DNA from: Rhyacophila brunnea
Taxonomy: Eukaryota; Arthropoda; Insecta; Trichoptera; Rhyacophilidae
Length of the DNA: 64,000 nucleotides
NCBI GenBank assembly: GCA_022495005.1
Contig: JAGYXB010000825.1
Span: 1,240,001-1,304,000 of the forward strand
Reading direction: 5' to 3'
Position numbers and translations under genes: made by a program
The notes under the pieces: model-generated
The model's database searches: none
Told to the model about the DNA's origin: nothing
The model's input: only the letters and a program-made list of their open reading frames with translations
Shown here: positions 23,297 through 34,788 of the stretch, one piece after another
Position numbering within the stretch: position 1 is the first letter of the stretch
Layout of the letters: each line of letters begins with the position of its first letter

Positions 23297-24236
23297 GGGT
23301 GCCGGACGAAATCCCGAATGCCGACATCCCGAAAGCCGAAATCCCGAAAGCCAAAATCCCGAATGGCCGAAATTCCGAATGGCCCGAAGGCCGAAATCCC
23401 GATAAAAAAATATAAACAGTATTAATTTTCAACCAGCGGTTCCCCAATAGGCGGCGCTTTTTCTTGGGTGTGTAATTTAACAAGATAATTAAAATAGTTA
23501 TATAAAAACTGTTATAAAAAATTATCTTGTTAAATTATACAATCGAGGAAAAGCGCCGCCTATTGGGGTGCAGCTGGTTGAAAATTATTTTGTTGCTTCA
23601 TTTCACAATTAATAACAGTTTTTATATAACTATTTTAATTATCTTGTTAAATTACTTACTCAAGAAAAAGCGCCGCTTATTGGGGTACCGCTGGTTGAAA
23701 ATATTTTCTTGCTTTATTTCATAATTAATAATAGTTTTAAATACTACTATTTTAATTATCTAGTTAAAATATACAATCGAGAAAAAGCGCCGCCTTTTGG
23801 GGTGCCGCTGGTTGAAAACTATTTTGTTACTTTATTCCATAATTAATAATAGTTTTAAATACCACTATTTTAATTATCTAGTTAAAATATACAATCGAGA
23901 AAAAGCGCCGCCTTTTGGGGTGCCGCTGGTTGAAAATTATTTTGTTGCATCATTCCATAATTAATAATAGTTTTTATATAACTATTCTAATTATCTTGTT
24001 AAATTACACACTCTAGAAAAAGCGCCGCCTATTGGGGTGCCGCTGGTTGAAAATTATTTTCTTGCTTCATTTTATAATTAATAATAGTTTTTATATAACT
24101 ATTTTAATTATCTTGTTAAATTATACAATCGAGGAAAAGCGCCGCCTATTGGGGTGCCGCCGCTGGTTGAAAATTATTACTGTTTATATTTTTTTATTTT
24201 TCGGGATTTCGGCCTTCGGGATTTTGTCCGGCACCC
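23297..24236. mobile_element. Foldback-like element with internal ~117-bp tandem repeats
   Basis: Termini are GGGTGCCGGAC (left) and GTCCGGCACCC (right), exactly complementary. Inside the left end is a run of CCCGAA(A/T)GCCGA words. The left arm then reads TATAAACAGTATTAATTTTC and the complement of a repeat unit, and the right arm mirrors it. The result is a ~180-bp inverted repeat bracketing six direct repeat units. No clear target duplication. Long inverted arms built from tandem repeats recall Foldback/Galileo-type elements, but no transposase is present to confirm it. Confidence 0.8.
23551..24170. repeat. Six ~117-bp tandem repeats
   Basis: AAGCGCCGCC starts at 23551, 23668 (changed to CGCCGCT), 23785, 23903, 24020 and 24137, giving a period of 117-118 bp. 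Each unit continues TATTGGGGTGCCGCTGGTTG, AAAATTATTTT and AATTATCTTGTTAAAT. One unit lies inverted at about 23415-23480. The array belongs to the foldback element. Confidence 0.93.
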
Positions 24237-24997
24237 GAAAAAAACAACAATATAAATGTATAACTTATTTCATATTTACAACTAACACTTAATAATTTGA
24301 AAATTATAATTGGGTTTATGAATTTATTTTGAGTTTTATGACATTAGAATTAAATAGGTAACTAAGCAAACATAACAATATTTTTGAATAAAAATATATA
24401 AAAAAAATATAGATGACTGAACCAGTTTACACGATATTATGCAGATTTAAAACTGAACTTAAAATATGAACAGCCAAGGCACAGCCCTGAGGTTCTAAGA
24501 TGTCGTAAAACGTTTGAAAATCAAAATTTATTTACCGTTTTTCAGTCTTCTTTGAACGTTTAATGGTATAATTTGATCTGGTAAACTTTCGTGCATTATC
24601 TGGAGACACTATTTCAAACTTTATTTGGATTATTTTCCATTCTTTGACAATTATTTCGCTTAAAAACTTGAAGAGCACATCTAATATACAGAGAAAACTT
24701 TTTGCTGATGGGAGCCATATTGATAAAATGCCACGACATGATTGGCCATTCTGAAAAAGTGCTACGTCGTGATTGGCTAAGACGAATGTGACCACGTTTG
24801 ATATAAAAAGTCAATGGAGATGACTAAGTTTGAAAAAATCACAACTTTTATTTTGATTTTTTAAGCAGAAAATAAGGAGATAGACATGTCTGAAGTGAAT
24901 ATTATTATATAAAACAACACAAGCAGTCATACCAACCAAAAATCTCAAAAAAGTCAGTGACTGGAGATGGCCACGTTTGTTTTTTAACGTCACATTT

Positions 24998-25639
24998 TAT
25001 ATCATCATCTCATAAGCAAAGGGACATTAGTGGATTTTTGCTCATTTATCAAATATGTACCTTATATTCTAGTGCCCTCTTCTAATTGAAAGTTAGCGAC
25101 AATATTGTAATACAGTTCATTCCTTGGACATGGAGACACTCGGCAAGATAATCTCTTTCTGTCTACACCTCAGCTGCCCTCTACTCAGACCCTACTCGTA
25201 AACTAAATCAAGTAGCGTATCAAAATAGTTCCATCGAAAACATGTAGCCATGTATGTCTGTGGATTTAATCGACATAAATATAAGGTGGGTTTGCAACGC
25301 AGTTTTTTACTTACAAGGAACTTTTATTGATAATGCATACCTACTAATTGCATTCAATATTACAGATAATTCCTAGTACAAGATTTTAGAACATTCTGTA
25401 ACAAGATTACTCGCATAACCAAATTGGCATGGAGTGCATTTTGGCACTTGAATAGTATCGTCAAAAGTGTCCTCCCATTGTGTCTTAAGCGTGAAGTATT
25501 AACGCATTCGCTGCTGAATAGATAATGAGATTTTAATTGCCCCCTTTAAAATGCACGTTAATAACATCGATCGGCCGCCTGGTCATTACGCGCCGTGTGC
25601 GTCTTCCGCGTCCAAAGTATTAAATCAATGTGTGCTACC
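24998..25639. other. Non-genic stretch
   Basis: No feature supported. Confidence 0.5.
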
Positions 25640-26035
25640 AACGCTCATGAATGCGCGTGAAATATGGACTCTAATGTAAGAGAAATCCAAAAATTCCGAG
25701 CAGCGCAACTTGGCATGTAAAGATACACGTTGGGAGTATCGCTGAAGATCACAAAAGAAACCAATGGATAAGGAAGCAGACAAGAGTGCGCAATGTGTAA
25801 AAGGCTAGTCAGATGATATGCCAATAGGCTGGACAAATGCCGTCATACAGTGGTACCCAAGGGGCACTAAACGCCCACAGGGACGCCCTAATACCGCTGG
25901 ATAGACGATCTTATAAAGTTCGGTCGGAGCAGCGAATAATCAGGGGCTGATAAGAGTGGAGGGAAATAAGGGAGGCCTTCATCAAGCAGTGAATTGACCC
26001 CGGCTGATAATGATGGTAATGATGACAACGTTGTT
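25640..26035 (+). pseudogene. LINE reverse-transcriptase tail (RTE-like), 3' fragment
   Basis: Plus-strand reading, across several stops, gives RAAQLGM, RYTLGVSLKITKETNG, LDKCRHTVVPKGH and RWIDDLIKFGRSSE. This is the order AQ..ME..MLGVSL.D...N, then an RW.DD.KK motif, seen at the C-terminus of RTE-type non-LTR reverse transcriptases. The segment ends in GATAATGATGGTAATGATGA, matching the (GATGAT)-like 3' tails of that clade. The polymerase core is missing and frame is broken repeatedly. A second, inverted copy is at 2050-2345. Confidence 0.7.
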
Positions 26036-28990
26036 ATACACATACGGTAACATGTACTATTATATTGTACACTAATACAATAATTGAATATATGTAACCA
26101 TCTGATAATAATAAATTGTCATTGACGGTTCGAAAAGTATGCTCCAGTAATGAAATATAATTTATTACTATTTTTGTTGGCGAATATATCAAATTTTTAT
26201 TTACTTTCTACGACTTTTTTTTGGGATATAGCACCTTTCGCTTCTCATGCGATGCTGTACAGATAGGCGTTGGTACGTACATCGAAGCCTCCCTGACAGA
26301 CGAAGCGAATACCTAGGAAAATCCCTTGACGTTCTCAATCATCGGATATTCGAGTAATTTAACATTCAATCTCCTGTAAATCGTCTATTGCTTGTGATTA
26401 AAACAATACATACAAGTATATTAGTAATCTTTATGAAGACTTGTTGGTTTATTACCAGTAGTACTATAGATATATGTACAATGTAAATATTTTATTAGGT
26501 ACCTCAGAGAAATTATAACCACTAGTAAAAAATATTTTTATGGAAGTTACATTCCTAATTAAATGTTGTATTAAAATAGTTTATTTAAGAATGAATATAA
26601 TATATACCTATATGTCGGCAGATTGGCAAACGCTGTGAATTTGTGTTGTTATTAAATGCAAACAATTATAATTACGTTAATCTGTCCAGTTGCAATAAGA
26701 AGCTAGGTTTCACTATTATGAATATGAATTTAAATAATTATCGTATAAAAATTTTCAAAATATTTACACCGACTTCTAAGTTAACGCGAAAATATTTGAG
26801 TTCTCGGTTATCCGGATGTGATTTCAGTCTGGCGGATAACCGGTTACTCAATAATCGAAATGCCCATAACTAGAAACGGAGCGCATCATCAGACCGACAC
26901 AAATGCGCCGTGTGAACCAATCTCGGCGTGCATTATTGCAGTGTGTCATTGTTTTCGAGCGAGAGTGCAATGCCGCCTTTGTATGGCGTGATGTCATGCT
27001 AATTCTGCATTATTTCTGCTAATGCTGATTCACTCGTGACATGCATACTCCAATCACATTATTTTGACAAAGCAATGCCGTCTATCTAAGCGTATTTAAT
27101 TAAAATTTGGTCGAGTGGTTTGATGTGCTGAATTCGTGGAAATGCCTATCCGTATAAACGTATGATTCAGTAGGTAGTTGATTATTTCAAAAATATAATA
27201 CGTTATTCCTACTTTGTAGAGGAAATTCATTAAGTTGATTATTTTGTATTTCAACACTTGAAAGAAAACTCATAATGCGGTTGATTTTGTGGCGATAGGC
27301 AAATTGATATTTATGGTTTGTCACAATTTTGATACACTTTAGCATAAACAAAATAAGCTGTTTGGTTATTTAATACTATCACCATCACGAGACTTGTAAA
27401 ACAATGTATTGTTATGCTTATGAATGTGGCGATTGTGATAATTTTTGATTTTTCTGGTAATACCATCGGAAAAAAATTTCTCTTAAAATCGGTAGATGTC
27501 AATATGCCCTTTTTGCTACAACAAAGATGGCGGCATTCGAACACAATACGAATATCCTTTATTCATCCTCCGATCAGGCGTAACCCATTATCTTAAAAAC
27601 AGTAATAAAGACTACAACAGAAACGTAATCATGAGAAAATGCTACCATGTTTTTTCTTTGGAGGCTATGCAGCCGTATTTCTTCCCACCTCTCCATAGTC
27701 CATATATATATATATAGTGAATAACTGTTGTAATATTTGTTGTTTACATTATATCTATTTACCAAGTGGCAATTTCTGGTTTTGTTTTATATATCTACTC
27801 TTTACTGTGAAATCTGTTTTCCGCCGCCAGAGAAAATAATCCTTATCTCTAATGGCTAAATCACACTGCGAGTGACCGTGGGATGCGCGCACGTCGCAAA
27901 AAGGTTAAGGTATCTGCGTCGTGGGCGCATCGCACGCCTTCATGTAGTGTGCTCCGCCACTTGGGCATTTAAGGTCACTCACTGTACCTACTTACGTATG
28001 CTGTACTTTCGATTATTTATCTTGTTGGGTGGATTTCCGACACCATCGTAGAATCTGTCGCAATCTTGATTTGATTGGTCTACTCTTCACTGAAAATAAT
28101 AATAAATAGAGTTCGTCTCATCAAAAAAAAAAACGGCATAGTTATAATATTATATCATCGTTTTTTAATATAGTAATCTAGATGTTGACTCCTTAATCGT
28201 ATAGCACTGATATTATAATTCCATAACGCTTCAGTCTATTGATATCAGATGAACTCATCTTTTTATATATTGCGTTATAGGCGTTCATGGAATTTTATAT
28301 TGGAAGTTGTGAGATATGTTGCCCTATAAATATTTATCATCGTATAAATAAAGTATCGCACGGCCGGCCAGCCAATGAAAACAAACTCCATGGCTATATT
28401 GTGAGAAATAATGTTTTTGCTTGATATTAAAAAAAAATGTCGGTAATCACTTTCAAATTAAACGCAAACTGACTTCGAATATGAACGGGGGCCCATGAAA
28501 GTATTACATGTATTTATTTAGTAGTTCCTTATACTGGTAGAAGGATAAAAAATAATTATTGAAATTAGAATTAAGACAGAAATGAAGAACGATAATTATT
28601 GTATTATTCATTCATACCTAGTAATTTTTTATTGAAATATATTTTTTAAGAATCCACAGCGAAGATCATATGATTACGATTATCAATGTAAGACAATATT
28701 TTCATTAATAAGTCCCTTTACGCACTGTCAAATAGTCTCCGGCAACTAAGTGAACAGCAACCATGAGGCACAAGAAAGGAAATTAGTATTTACGCACGTG
28801 GTTGCGGCGACCAATCATACTTTCTGGTTGCTGGCAACCATGGCCTTATAGTTAGTTATTTTCAGTAAAAGTGTAATAGCACCTTGTATAATGCATACTA
28901 TTCCATTTCCTTATGTTTTGGCCCATTGTATTGTAACAAGGCTTATTGGCCACGTAAAAAAACATCATAACGCAACTTGGTTGGTAATAT
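26036..28990. other. Non-genic AT-rich stretch with minor hairpins
   Basis: No gene recognised. A 17-bp stem (GAGTTCTCGGTTATCCG at 26798 and its near-complement ending 26849) with an 18-base loop may be a trimmed MITE. A 100-bp palindromic segment at 27855-27955 has arms CACACTGCGAGTG..GATGCGC and GCGCATCGCAC..AGTGTG. Confidence 0.45.
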
Positions 28991-28992
28991 CA

Positions 28993-29070
28993 TAAAATTG
29001 TGTAGCGAGTCGGGAATTTTTCAATGTCGTATCAGGAAGACCTAAAAATTCCCGACTCACTACAATTTTA
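28993..29070. other. Strong 27-bp stem hairpin (miRNA-like or micro-MITE)
   Basis: The arm TAAAATTG..TAGCGAGTCGGG AATTTTT (28993-29021) pairs with 29044-29070 over about 27 bp with one mismatch and a 2-base bulge, leaving a 22-base loop. The size (~78 nt) is that of an animal pre-miRNA. The very high complementarity also fits a recent inverted duplication or the remains of a palindromic MITE. Expression cannot be seen from sequence. Confidence 0.55.
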
Positions 29071-30079
29071 TTTCAAGACAACTGGACTACCTATTAAACT
29101 AAGAGTGGAAATTGGGTTAACATTTTTTTCTAATCGATTAGTTTTATACTGTTTTAGTTTTATTAATGGACCTAATATGTCAAAAATAAATGAGCATTCG
29201 AGCCTGCCACAAATAGATATAAATATAACTAACAGCTCAATTTAAATAAACATTATTCTTTATTTCAATTTGAGTTTATGTCTTGATAGCGTTGTTAGTG
29301 CATGCATAGTGCAAAACTGTGGATTTAATTTTAAGTCTGTTAATATAGATAGATTCAGACAAATGAGATGATTTATTTTCAAATACCGATATGTAGGTAT
29401 TATTGTACTGTTCACAATACAGTATTTGTGGTAAACGGCGTATTTGTATTTCAAGCGGAAATGGTTAGTTGTAGCATTATTTTTTTTCCATCCTATTTAA
29501 TTTTCAATTTAGAAACGTAAATGCGGAGTAAAACTGACATTTAGTTTTAAGTATTTTTTGTATGCTTTTGGTGGGTTTTGGAAGTATATAGATTATTAGA
29601 AATATTGTCAGAAATTATAGAATATGTGCGTATATTGTGTAAGATTTTAACCACAATAATACGTTATCCTCAATTACTGATGTAAATTAACATACAACTA
29701 CTAATGTCATTTTTTTGTCTTGTTTCAGGTGAGTACCACTTCTTTCAACCGTTTTATTCCGATATCTTTGACTAATATCCGAAAACTGCAAAGGAGGAAT
29801 CGACATGGATATTCAAAGGTTAGCATTTTTTATGAAATCTATTGTTGAGTAAATGGATATCCGTTGCCTTTGGTAGGTATATAACAAATTAAAAATTTTA
29901 TCGAAGGTGTTTCAAATGGATCTCTTATGGTGAATTTGTCATATGCAGTAGGTGATAATACGTTTTACTGTACCCTTTCTTAACTTAACTCGTCTTGGAT
30001 ATAAAATGTACTCAACAACATGTAGAAACGAATGAAAAACCCCCTTCTGCACATATTACAGTGCAACATTTTGGAATCA
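29071..30079. other. Non-genic AT-rich stretch
   Basis: Apart from the splice-like motif at 29708-29735, no feature was recognised. Confidence 0.5.
29708..29735 (+). other. Candidate recursive-splicing (ratchet) site
   Basis: TACTAAT at 29698-29704, an ideal branch point, is followed by a pyrimidine tract TTTTTTTGTCTTGTTTC and AG at 29727-29728. GTGAGTA follows at once. A strong acceptor joined to a strong donor with no exon between is the zero-nucleotide-exon signature of recursive splicing known from long Drosophila introns. Function here is inferred. Confidence 0.5.
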
Positions 30080-30264
30080 AATGTGCACCCCGTGTCGAGT
30101 GAAGTTTGTTGCTTGCGACGCCAGCTGTTTTTTTTTAACCAAAATATCGCATTCCAGCAGTATGCATATCACATAATTATGTTTTATGAATACCAATAAA
30201 ATCACATCGACATATTCGACGTATTCATTGCAGTCGGTCGAGTTTAGATGTGCGACCCGGCTAA
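30080..30264 (-). mobile_element. Inverted-repeat element related to 11032-11350
   Basis: On the minus strand this opens with CCGGGTCGCACATCTAAACT, then CGACTGCAATGAATACGTCG and AATATGTCGATGTGATTTTA, matching the left arm of the element at 11032. The far end (ATGTGCACCCCGTGTCGAG) is more diverged. Confidence 0.5.
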
Positions 30265-31407
30265 CGAAAGTCAGAACATTATTTCGGGACACTTATATGA
30301 CACGTTACTAGGACTTTATTGCCCTGAACAGATGCTGGACTTGCACTTGATACGAAAAAAAATACAAAATTATAACAATAACTTAGGTAATATTAATAAC
30401 TATGAAAGTTCATATTATGATTTGCAATTAATTATTAACGGATGCCCTGGCTCGGTTTCGTTTCAGTTCCATAGTGTGTATCTTAAAAATAAAAATAATT
30501 TGTATATTCACATCTTCTCTAATTTATTTAGTAGGTAGGTCAACGTGCAGATGGACCCTAAAAATATACTACAAAATACACTGAATGGTCTAATTGAATT
30601 TGCAATCACCATGAATGTGATGGCATGGCGAATTTTCGACGGTTGATCCTATCTATGATGATGATTTTGATGAATGGGATACATGATTATTTACTTGCCC
30701 AGGCCAAGCTTATAGTTATAATAATAGTTTTATGTTGCTGTATAGTTTCCTCCAGCCACATTACTGGGTCTTATACCCAGCCAGTGTCGTTACAACAATG
30801 ACAGCTGACACACAGACCGCTTATTTAGCATACATGCGTGAAATTTAACAATGCTCCGCGGAGAGCAATTGTTGCTTTGTTTGCGAATTTCGACGTCACT
30901 GTAACAATAAAATAATTTCATTATTGCAAACACACAAATTGGACTCAATTAAAACAATAGCCGTGGCATTTTTTAAATGATGAAAGTAAAAGTTTTCAGC
31001 CCGAGAAAGTGTGCTCACTTGTTATTTCAGAAACAATAAATAAATTGTCCATAGTGAGGATATTTTTTTACCACGAGCTACCCATGTAATTTTCGCGGCA
31101 TAAGTATCTGACCGTACTTTCAGATAACTGTAATTATCATTTCCTGTGAGTGGGATACAGGTTTATAATACGGATTTCATTTTCTTAATGATAGTGGTAC
31201 TGTGAATTATGTAAAATAGCAATAAATGCCTATTTTGGGAGATAATGAGCTAGACACACTAAGTACCTATATGTTTATAAAGATATTTTTTTTAGAAACC
31301 AAAGAATCACAGTGTACCTACATATATACAAATATCTATAAAAGAAAAATATGTGATTTCAACCGGTCAAGTTTCCTTGAGTAAATTTTTGAACCTTATT
31401 GATTAAA
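30265..31407. other. Non-genic AT-rich stretch
   Basis: A 96-codon plus-strand frame starts at 30248, Asn/Leu-rich with no motif; I consider it chance. Nothing else was seen. Confidence 0.45.
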
Positions 31408-31800
31408 CCAGAGCGCTGGAGCGGAGCTCGGAGCAGGAGCACGGAGCAGTAGGGCAATGGGGTTTTACCCGGAGCACTCAACATTTGTAGTGCTCCACTG
31501 CTCCGGATGTTTAGTAAAATTTCGTCTTAAATTGCAAATATTATATTTGACGTTTTGCAACAATGAAATTATTTGAAATACGGCAGAAGATGCAGATAAT
31601 GAAAGACGATTTGCTGCCGAAAATTTTGTTTAATATATCATGAAAATGACGAATGATAAACTTTATTTCAAAACAACCTTTTTTAATTTTCTAACATTTG
31701 TATAAGTACATAATTAATACCTATTAAAACTGTTTGCACAGAGCGGAGCTGGAGCAAATAATAAATCATGGAGCGGAGCAACTCAAAAAAGGCTCCGGTC
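31408..31800 (+). mobile_element. GGAGC-rich non-autonomous element
   Basis: The left end CCAGAGCGCTGGAGCGGAGC is followed by GGAGCAGGAGCACGGAGCAG, AATGGGGTTTTACCCGGAGC and GTAGTGCTCCACTGCTCCGG. GGAGCGGAGC clusters recur at 31740-31795. A short inverted copy with the same word order lies at 39336-39451. Dense subterminal copies of one hexamer are typical of transposase-binding arrays. No target duplication was identified. Confidence 0.55.
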
Positions 31801-31939
31801 CAATAAAGGGATCTGGATTAAACTTCTCGATAATAATTCTAATTTCAAATAAAACGTCGATTAGGTGATTGATGTTGACAGCTTTTTCAAAATTAGCTAG
31901 GTAATGTATGTCGTTTCGGTCTAATGAAGATGCTATGTT

Positions 31940-32215
31940 CCGATGCATTGTACCGACACTCAATGCATATTTGTGCAAAACACTAATAAGACCAGTTGCC
32001 ATCTATGGGTCGGAAACCTGATGCATGATCAAAAACATGTAAAGAGTTTTGGGCTCATTTGAGCGGACCATGCTGTGCGGTATTTTCGAACCCATCAATG
32101 GCGCAATCGGGATGGAGACGGATATACAATTAGTATACGCTTTGTACGAGAGCCATCGTACAGTTCATCAAATTGGGCCGCTTTAGATGGCTGAGCTATG
32201 TACACAGGATGAACT
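31940..32215 (+). pseudogene. LINE reverse-transcriptase fragment
   Basis: Plus-strand frame reads NAYLCKTLIRPVAIYGSET, then a stop where the conserved Trp of YGSETW should be (TGG to TGA). After a frameshift it gives VLGSFERTMLCGIFEPINGA and ETDIQLVYALYESHRTVHQI. The series L.RPV..YGSETW, then FER..LR.IFGP, then EL..LY is the region after the palm domain in many insect non-LTR reverse transcriptases. At least one frameshift and two stops make it inactive. Both ends are lost. Confidence 0.75.
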
Positions 32216-33254
32216 AGTCACGCATGATAAAACAAAACTGACAATCGATAAGATGGCAGGCAAACAACGACCTAGTTGTACTGGTACAAGATTGATCGAG
32301 GGATCTCGAATTGAATTTATAGCCCTTCTGCGTCCTAAATGGAGGGGGCCAAAACAAATATAGGGTTGTATTCAAAGAAAGTAGAAGGATATGAAGATAG
32401 AGGTATGTCATATGTAATTGTAAAAAAAATAACCATATCTGTTAGTGATTCTTACACAAAACTATGTCATTCATTGATAACTAAAGAGGCATACAACAGC
32501 TACAGAGTATTTTGAAAAGCCAAAGGTCGAAATATCGATTGTTTCATCGGAAACATAGCGAAACGCCATTCATATGGGAAAGAAGATTTGATGCATGCAT
32601 TCATCGAACAGGGCATTCGTTGCCACAGATTTTTCGCTGGTTGATGTATCTTTTCCCAAGTATGTAGAGTCCCAGGTGAGTCTGAACAGAATTGTTGCTA
32701 ACTCCGCGTCACACCGTAGACGGCCGTAGTGCTTCTTTCTGCAAGAACCGGAAGTCCTCGAAAACGGAGTAGCTTTGCGTTTGCCCTATACTCTGGGCGT
32801 GACAGGGTGAAGTAAGTGAGTTATCGACGCACTGTGTTAATACCAGCAAATTCAATGATTACTAAGTAGTAATCACAGTAAACTAAACGAATGCGAAAGT
32901 GATTCTGCCAAGTATGTAGGCACATAAGTGAGTGGTTGAGTAATGCACTGCACGCACGAATATCTCTGGTTAAGTGCCCGTATCGTTCAATTCGTTACTA
33001 CTAGTTACTACATACACAGGTTTTACAATCGCCATTATTATCAATGTTAGATGGATTAACAAATATTTTATAGCAGTCATCACAAGTTGCACTGATGATA
33101 CACAAGCGACACAAAAACTAGTAATTTTCCGAGGCACATGGTTTCCGTGGTGGGTTTAGGGATTTCTAGGCCTGAAGCAATGATTGATCGTGTCCGGAAA
33201 ATTGTACCTATGCATTTGGCCGTTTATAGTTTACCGTCAGATATTGTATAGGAC
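32216..33254. other. Non-genic stretch
   Basis: No feature supported. Confidence 0.5.
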
Positions 33255-33860
33255 ATGGTTTCCCAAACTATGGGTCGCGAGCAAATATTGAGTGGGCCCT
33301 CGCCACTGTATACATGAATTATAAAAAAAAAAATAATAAAAAAAATAATACTTTCATTATTGAAAACCAAGTGCAGCCTAAGATGAACGTACTGTCTGTA
33401 ATTTCCAGTCATTTATCACTGTTTATAAATAACATTGACGACTATTTTCGGGAAGAGATGAAAAAGTTTGATTCGTTGCGTTGGATTTGTAACCCATTTC
33501 AAGACGACTTACCAACTACTATGTCAACAAAAGCAAGTGAAGAACTCATTGATTTATCAGAATATACGTCACTGAAAAATAGTTTCAATCGTAAACAGTT
33601 AACGAAATTCTGGCTCTCAGTTGCTGATAATTATCCTTGCCTGTTCGATGAAGCTATGAAAGTCCTCCTCCTCTTTACTACCACATATCTATGTGATGTC
33701 GGATTTTCGGCTATGGTTAACATTAAAACTAAATACCGAAATAAATTGGATATATCAAACTCACTGCGATTAAAAGTAACTAAAGTTGAAGTTGATGCTA
33801 AAACTGTAATGAAGAAAAATAAGAAACAAATACATCCTTTCCCATTGAAATAACTTTGTA
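33255..33860 (+). mobile_element. hAT (ZBED5-like) element, left end plus 3' coding end
   Basis: CATGGTTTCCCAAACTATGG followed by GTCGCGAGC is the expected hAT terminus of this group. After only about 60 bp it passes directly into the last third of the transposase, so most of the gene is deleted. The opposite terminus and target duplication were not found. Confidence 0.65.
33314..33853 (+). CDS. hAT transposase C-terminal third (ZBED5/SCAND3-like), open frame
   Basis: An uninterrupted 179-codon frame. Residues ~25-60 (PKMNVLSVISSHLSLF, FREEMKKFDSLRWICNPFQ) match the segment before the dimerisation region. Residues ~75-160 carry ELIDLSEYTSLKNSF, LTKFWLSVADNYPCLFDEA, LLLFTTTYLCDVGFSAM and NIKTKYRNKLD, the hAT dimerisation signature with the conserved TYLC..GFS..N.KTKYRN core. 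The protein ends at a proper stop after KKQIHPFPLK. The first ~20 codons are Lys/Asn-rich and come from an A-rich junction, so the ATG at 33314 is not the ancestral start. BED finger and catalytic residues are missing. It probably cannot transpose anything, but could still dimerise if expressed. Confidence 0.8.
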   Translation: MNYKKKNNKKNNTFIIENQVQPKMNVLSVISSHLSLFINNIDDYFREEMKKFDSLRWICNPFQDDLPTTMSTKASEELIDLSEYTSLKNSFNRKQLTKFWLSVADNYPCLFDEAMKVLLLFTTTYLCDVGFSAMVNIKTKYRNKLDISNSLRLKVTKVEVDAKTVMKKNKKQIHPFPLK

Positions 33861-34587
33861 AAAAAACCTTGCAGGTGTAGGTATTTAAGTAATATTTTTT
33901 TTTATTTAAGTTGTGTTTCTTATTTCAACAGTTTTTCATTCATATTAATAACACTGGTAACTTCAATTAGAACAAATAAGACAGCATTAAATAGTTCCAC
34001 GACTCGCCACTAGGGAAGACAGCTAAGAGGTGGGTCCCAAGATTGGAAATTTTTGTTAGATGGGTGGTTCACAATAATTATGGATCAAGTCTATCAAAAT
34101 GGATCCTGAGATATTTGGACCTAAAGTTAAAACTCCTTTTGTATTCAGGGATGTTTTTACTGTATATATTTACCATATTTTGATAGTACATGAATCAATT
34201 TAAATAAATAGTCGAAACATTAGGTATATTCAGGCTTTATTAATATTAGCAAATATCACTTTATACTGCTGAAGGAACTGTCAAAATGGACATGATTCAC
34301 ATTCAATTTGATGTCTTATCAATACTAATATTATCATTTATGCGGAAAAATGTAGAGCTACGATTGTGATATTAACACACAATATAGAAATATGTTTTAT
34401 CTAGCCACTGAAACAAAAAAATATCGAATTTTATGAAAATTGGACTTGTTTTATTATTATGATTATGAGCCACCCATATGTAGTTATTCAAATTAGAAAT
34501 ATAATCATATCGTATAATATAATTATACCTATACAATTCTGAATAATTCAAATGTAGGTTAGCAAGTACGTGCTTGTAAGTATTGAG
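33861..34587. other. Non-genic AT-rich stretch
   Basis: No feature supported. Confidence 0.5.
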
Positions 34588-34745
34588 TCGTACATGTGAA
34601 ATTAATGTTCTTATTGAATTTAATAAAATTGGAACATTGCTGTGTACAATGCTCCACAAACGATGCGTCATTTTTTTTTTAAATCTTATTACTAGTAGAT
34701 ACGATAGCTCACGGTGAACTGTGATAGTATAATTTGTATGTAACC
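34588..34745. repeat. Dispersed repeat, second copy of the 9600-10050 family
   Basis: TTAATGTTCTTATTGAATTT, ATAAAATTGGAACAT, GCTCACGGTGAACTGTGATA and GTATGTAACC occur in the same order as at 9600-10050, but without the 233-bp inverted-repeat element found there. This is the unoccupied form of that repeat. Confidence 0.6.
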
Positions 34746-34788
34746 ACGATGAACACGTACGTACATAAAGGTTTCCTATTTTATTACA

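Larger units (their letters stand above)
22977..24993. mobile_element. ~2-kb TIR element hosting a foldback element
   Basis: The left end GTGACGCTAAAAAACAAACG continues as TAGCCATCTCCA. The complement of the right end is GTGACGTTAAAAAACAAACG and continues as TGGCCATCTCCA. So the TIR is at least 33 bp with two mismatches. ATTT flanks both sides (22973-22976, 24994-24997), suggesting a 4-bp duplication. GGAGATGGC/ACGTTTG words recur inside at about 23164, 23229 and 24792-24820. The middle is occupied by the foldback element at 23297-24236. No transposase family was recognised in the flanking 24.25-24.8 kb, though a minus-strand frame of about 85 codons there is open. Superfamily unknown. Confidence 0.75.

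Noticed and set aside
30248..30538. 96-codon plus-strand frame
   Set aside because: Asn/Leu/Ile-rich, no motif, begins inside an inverted-repeat element.
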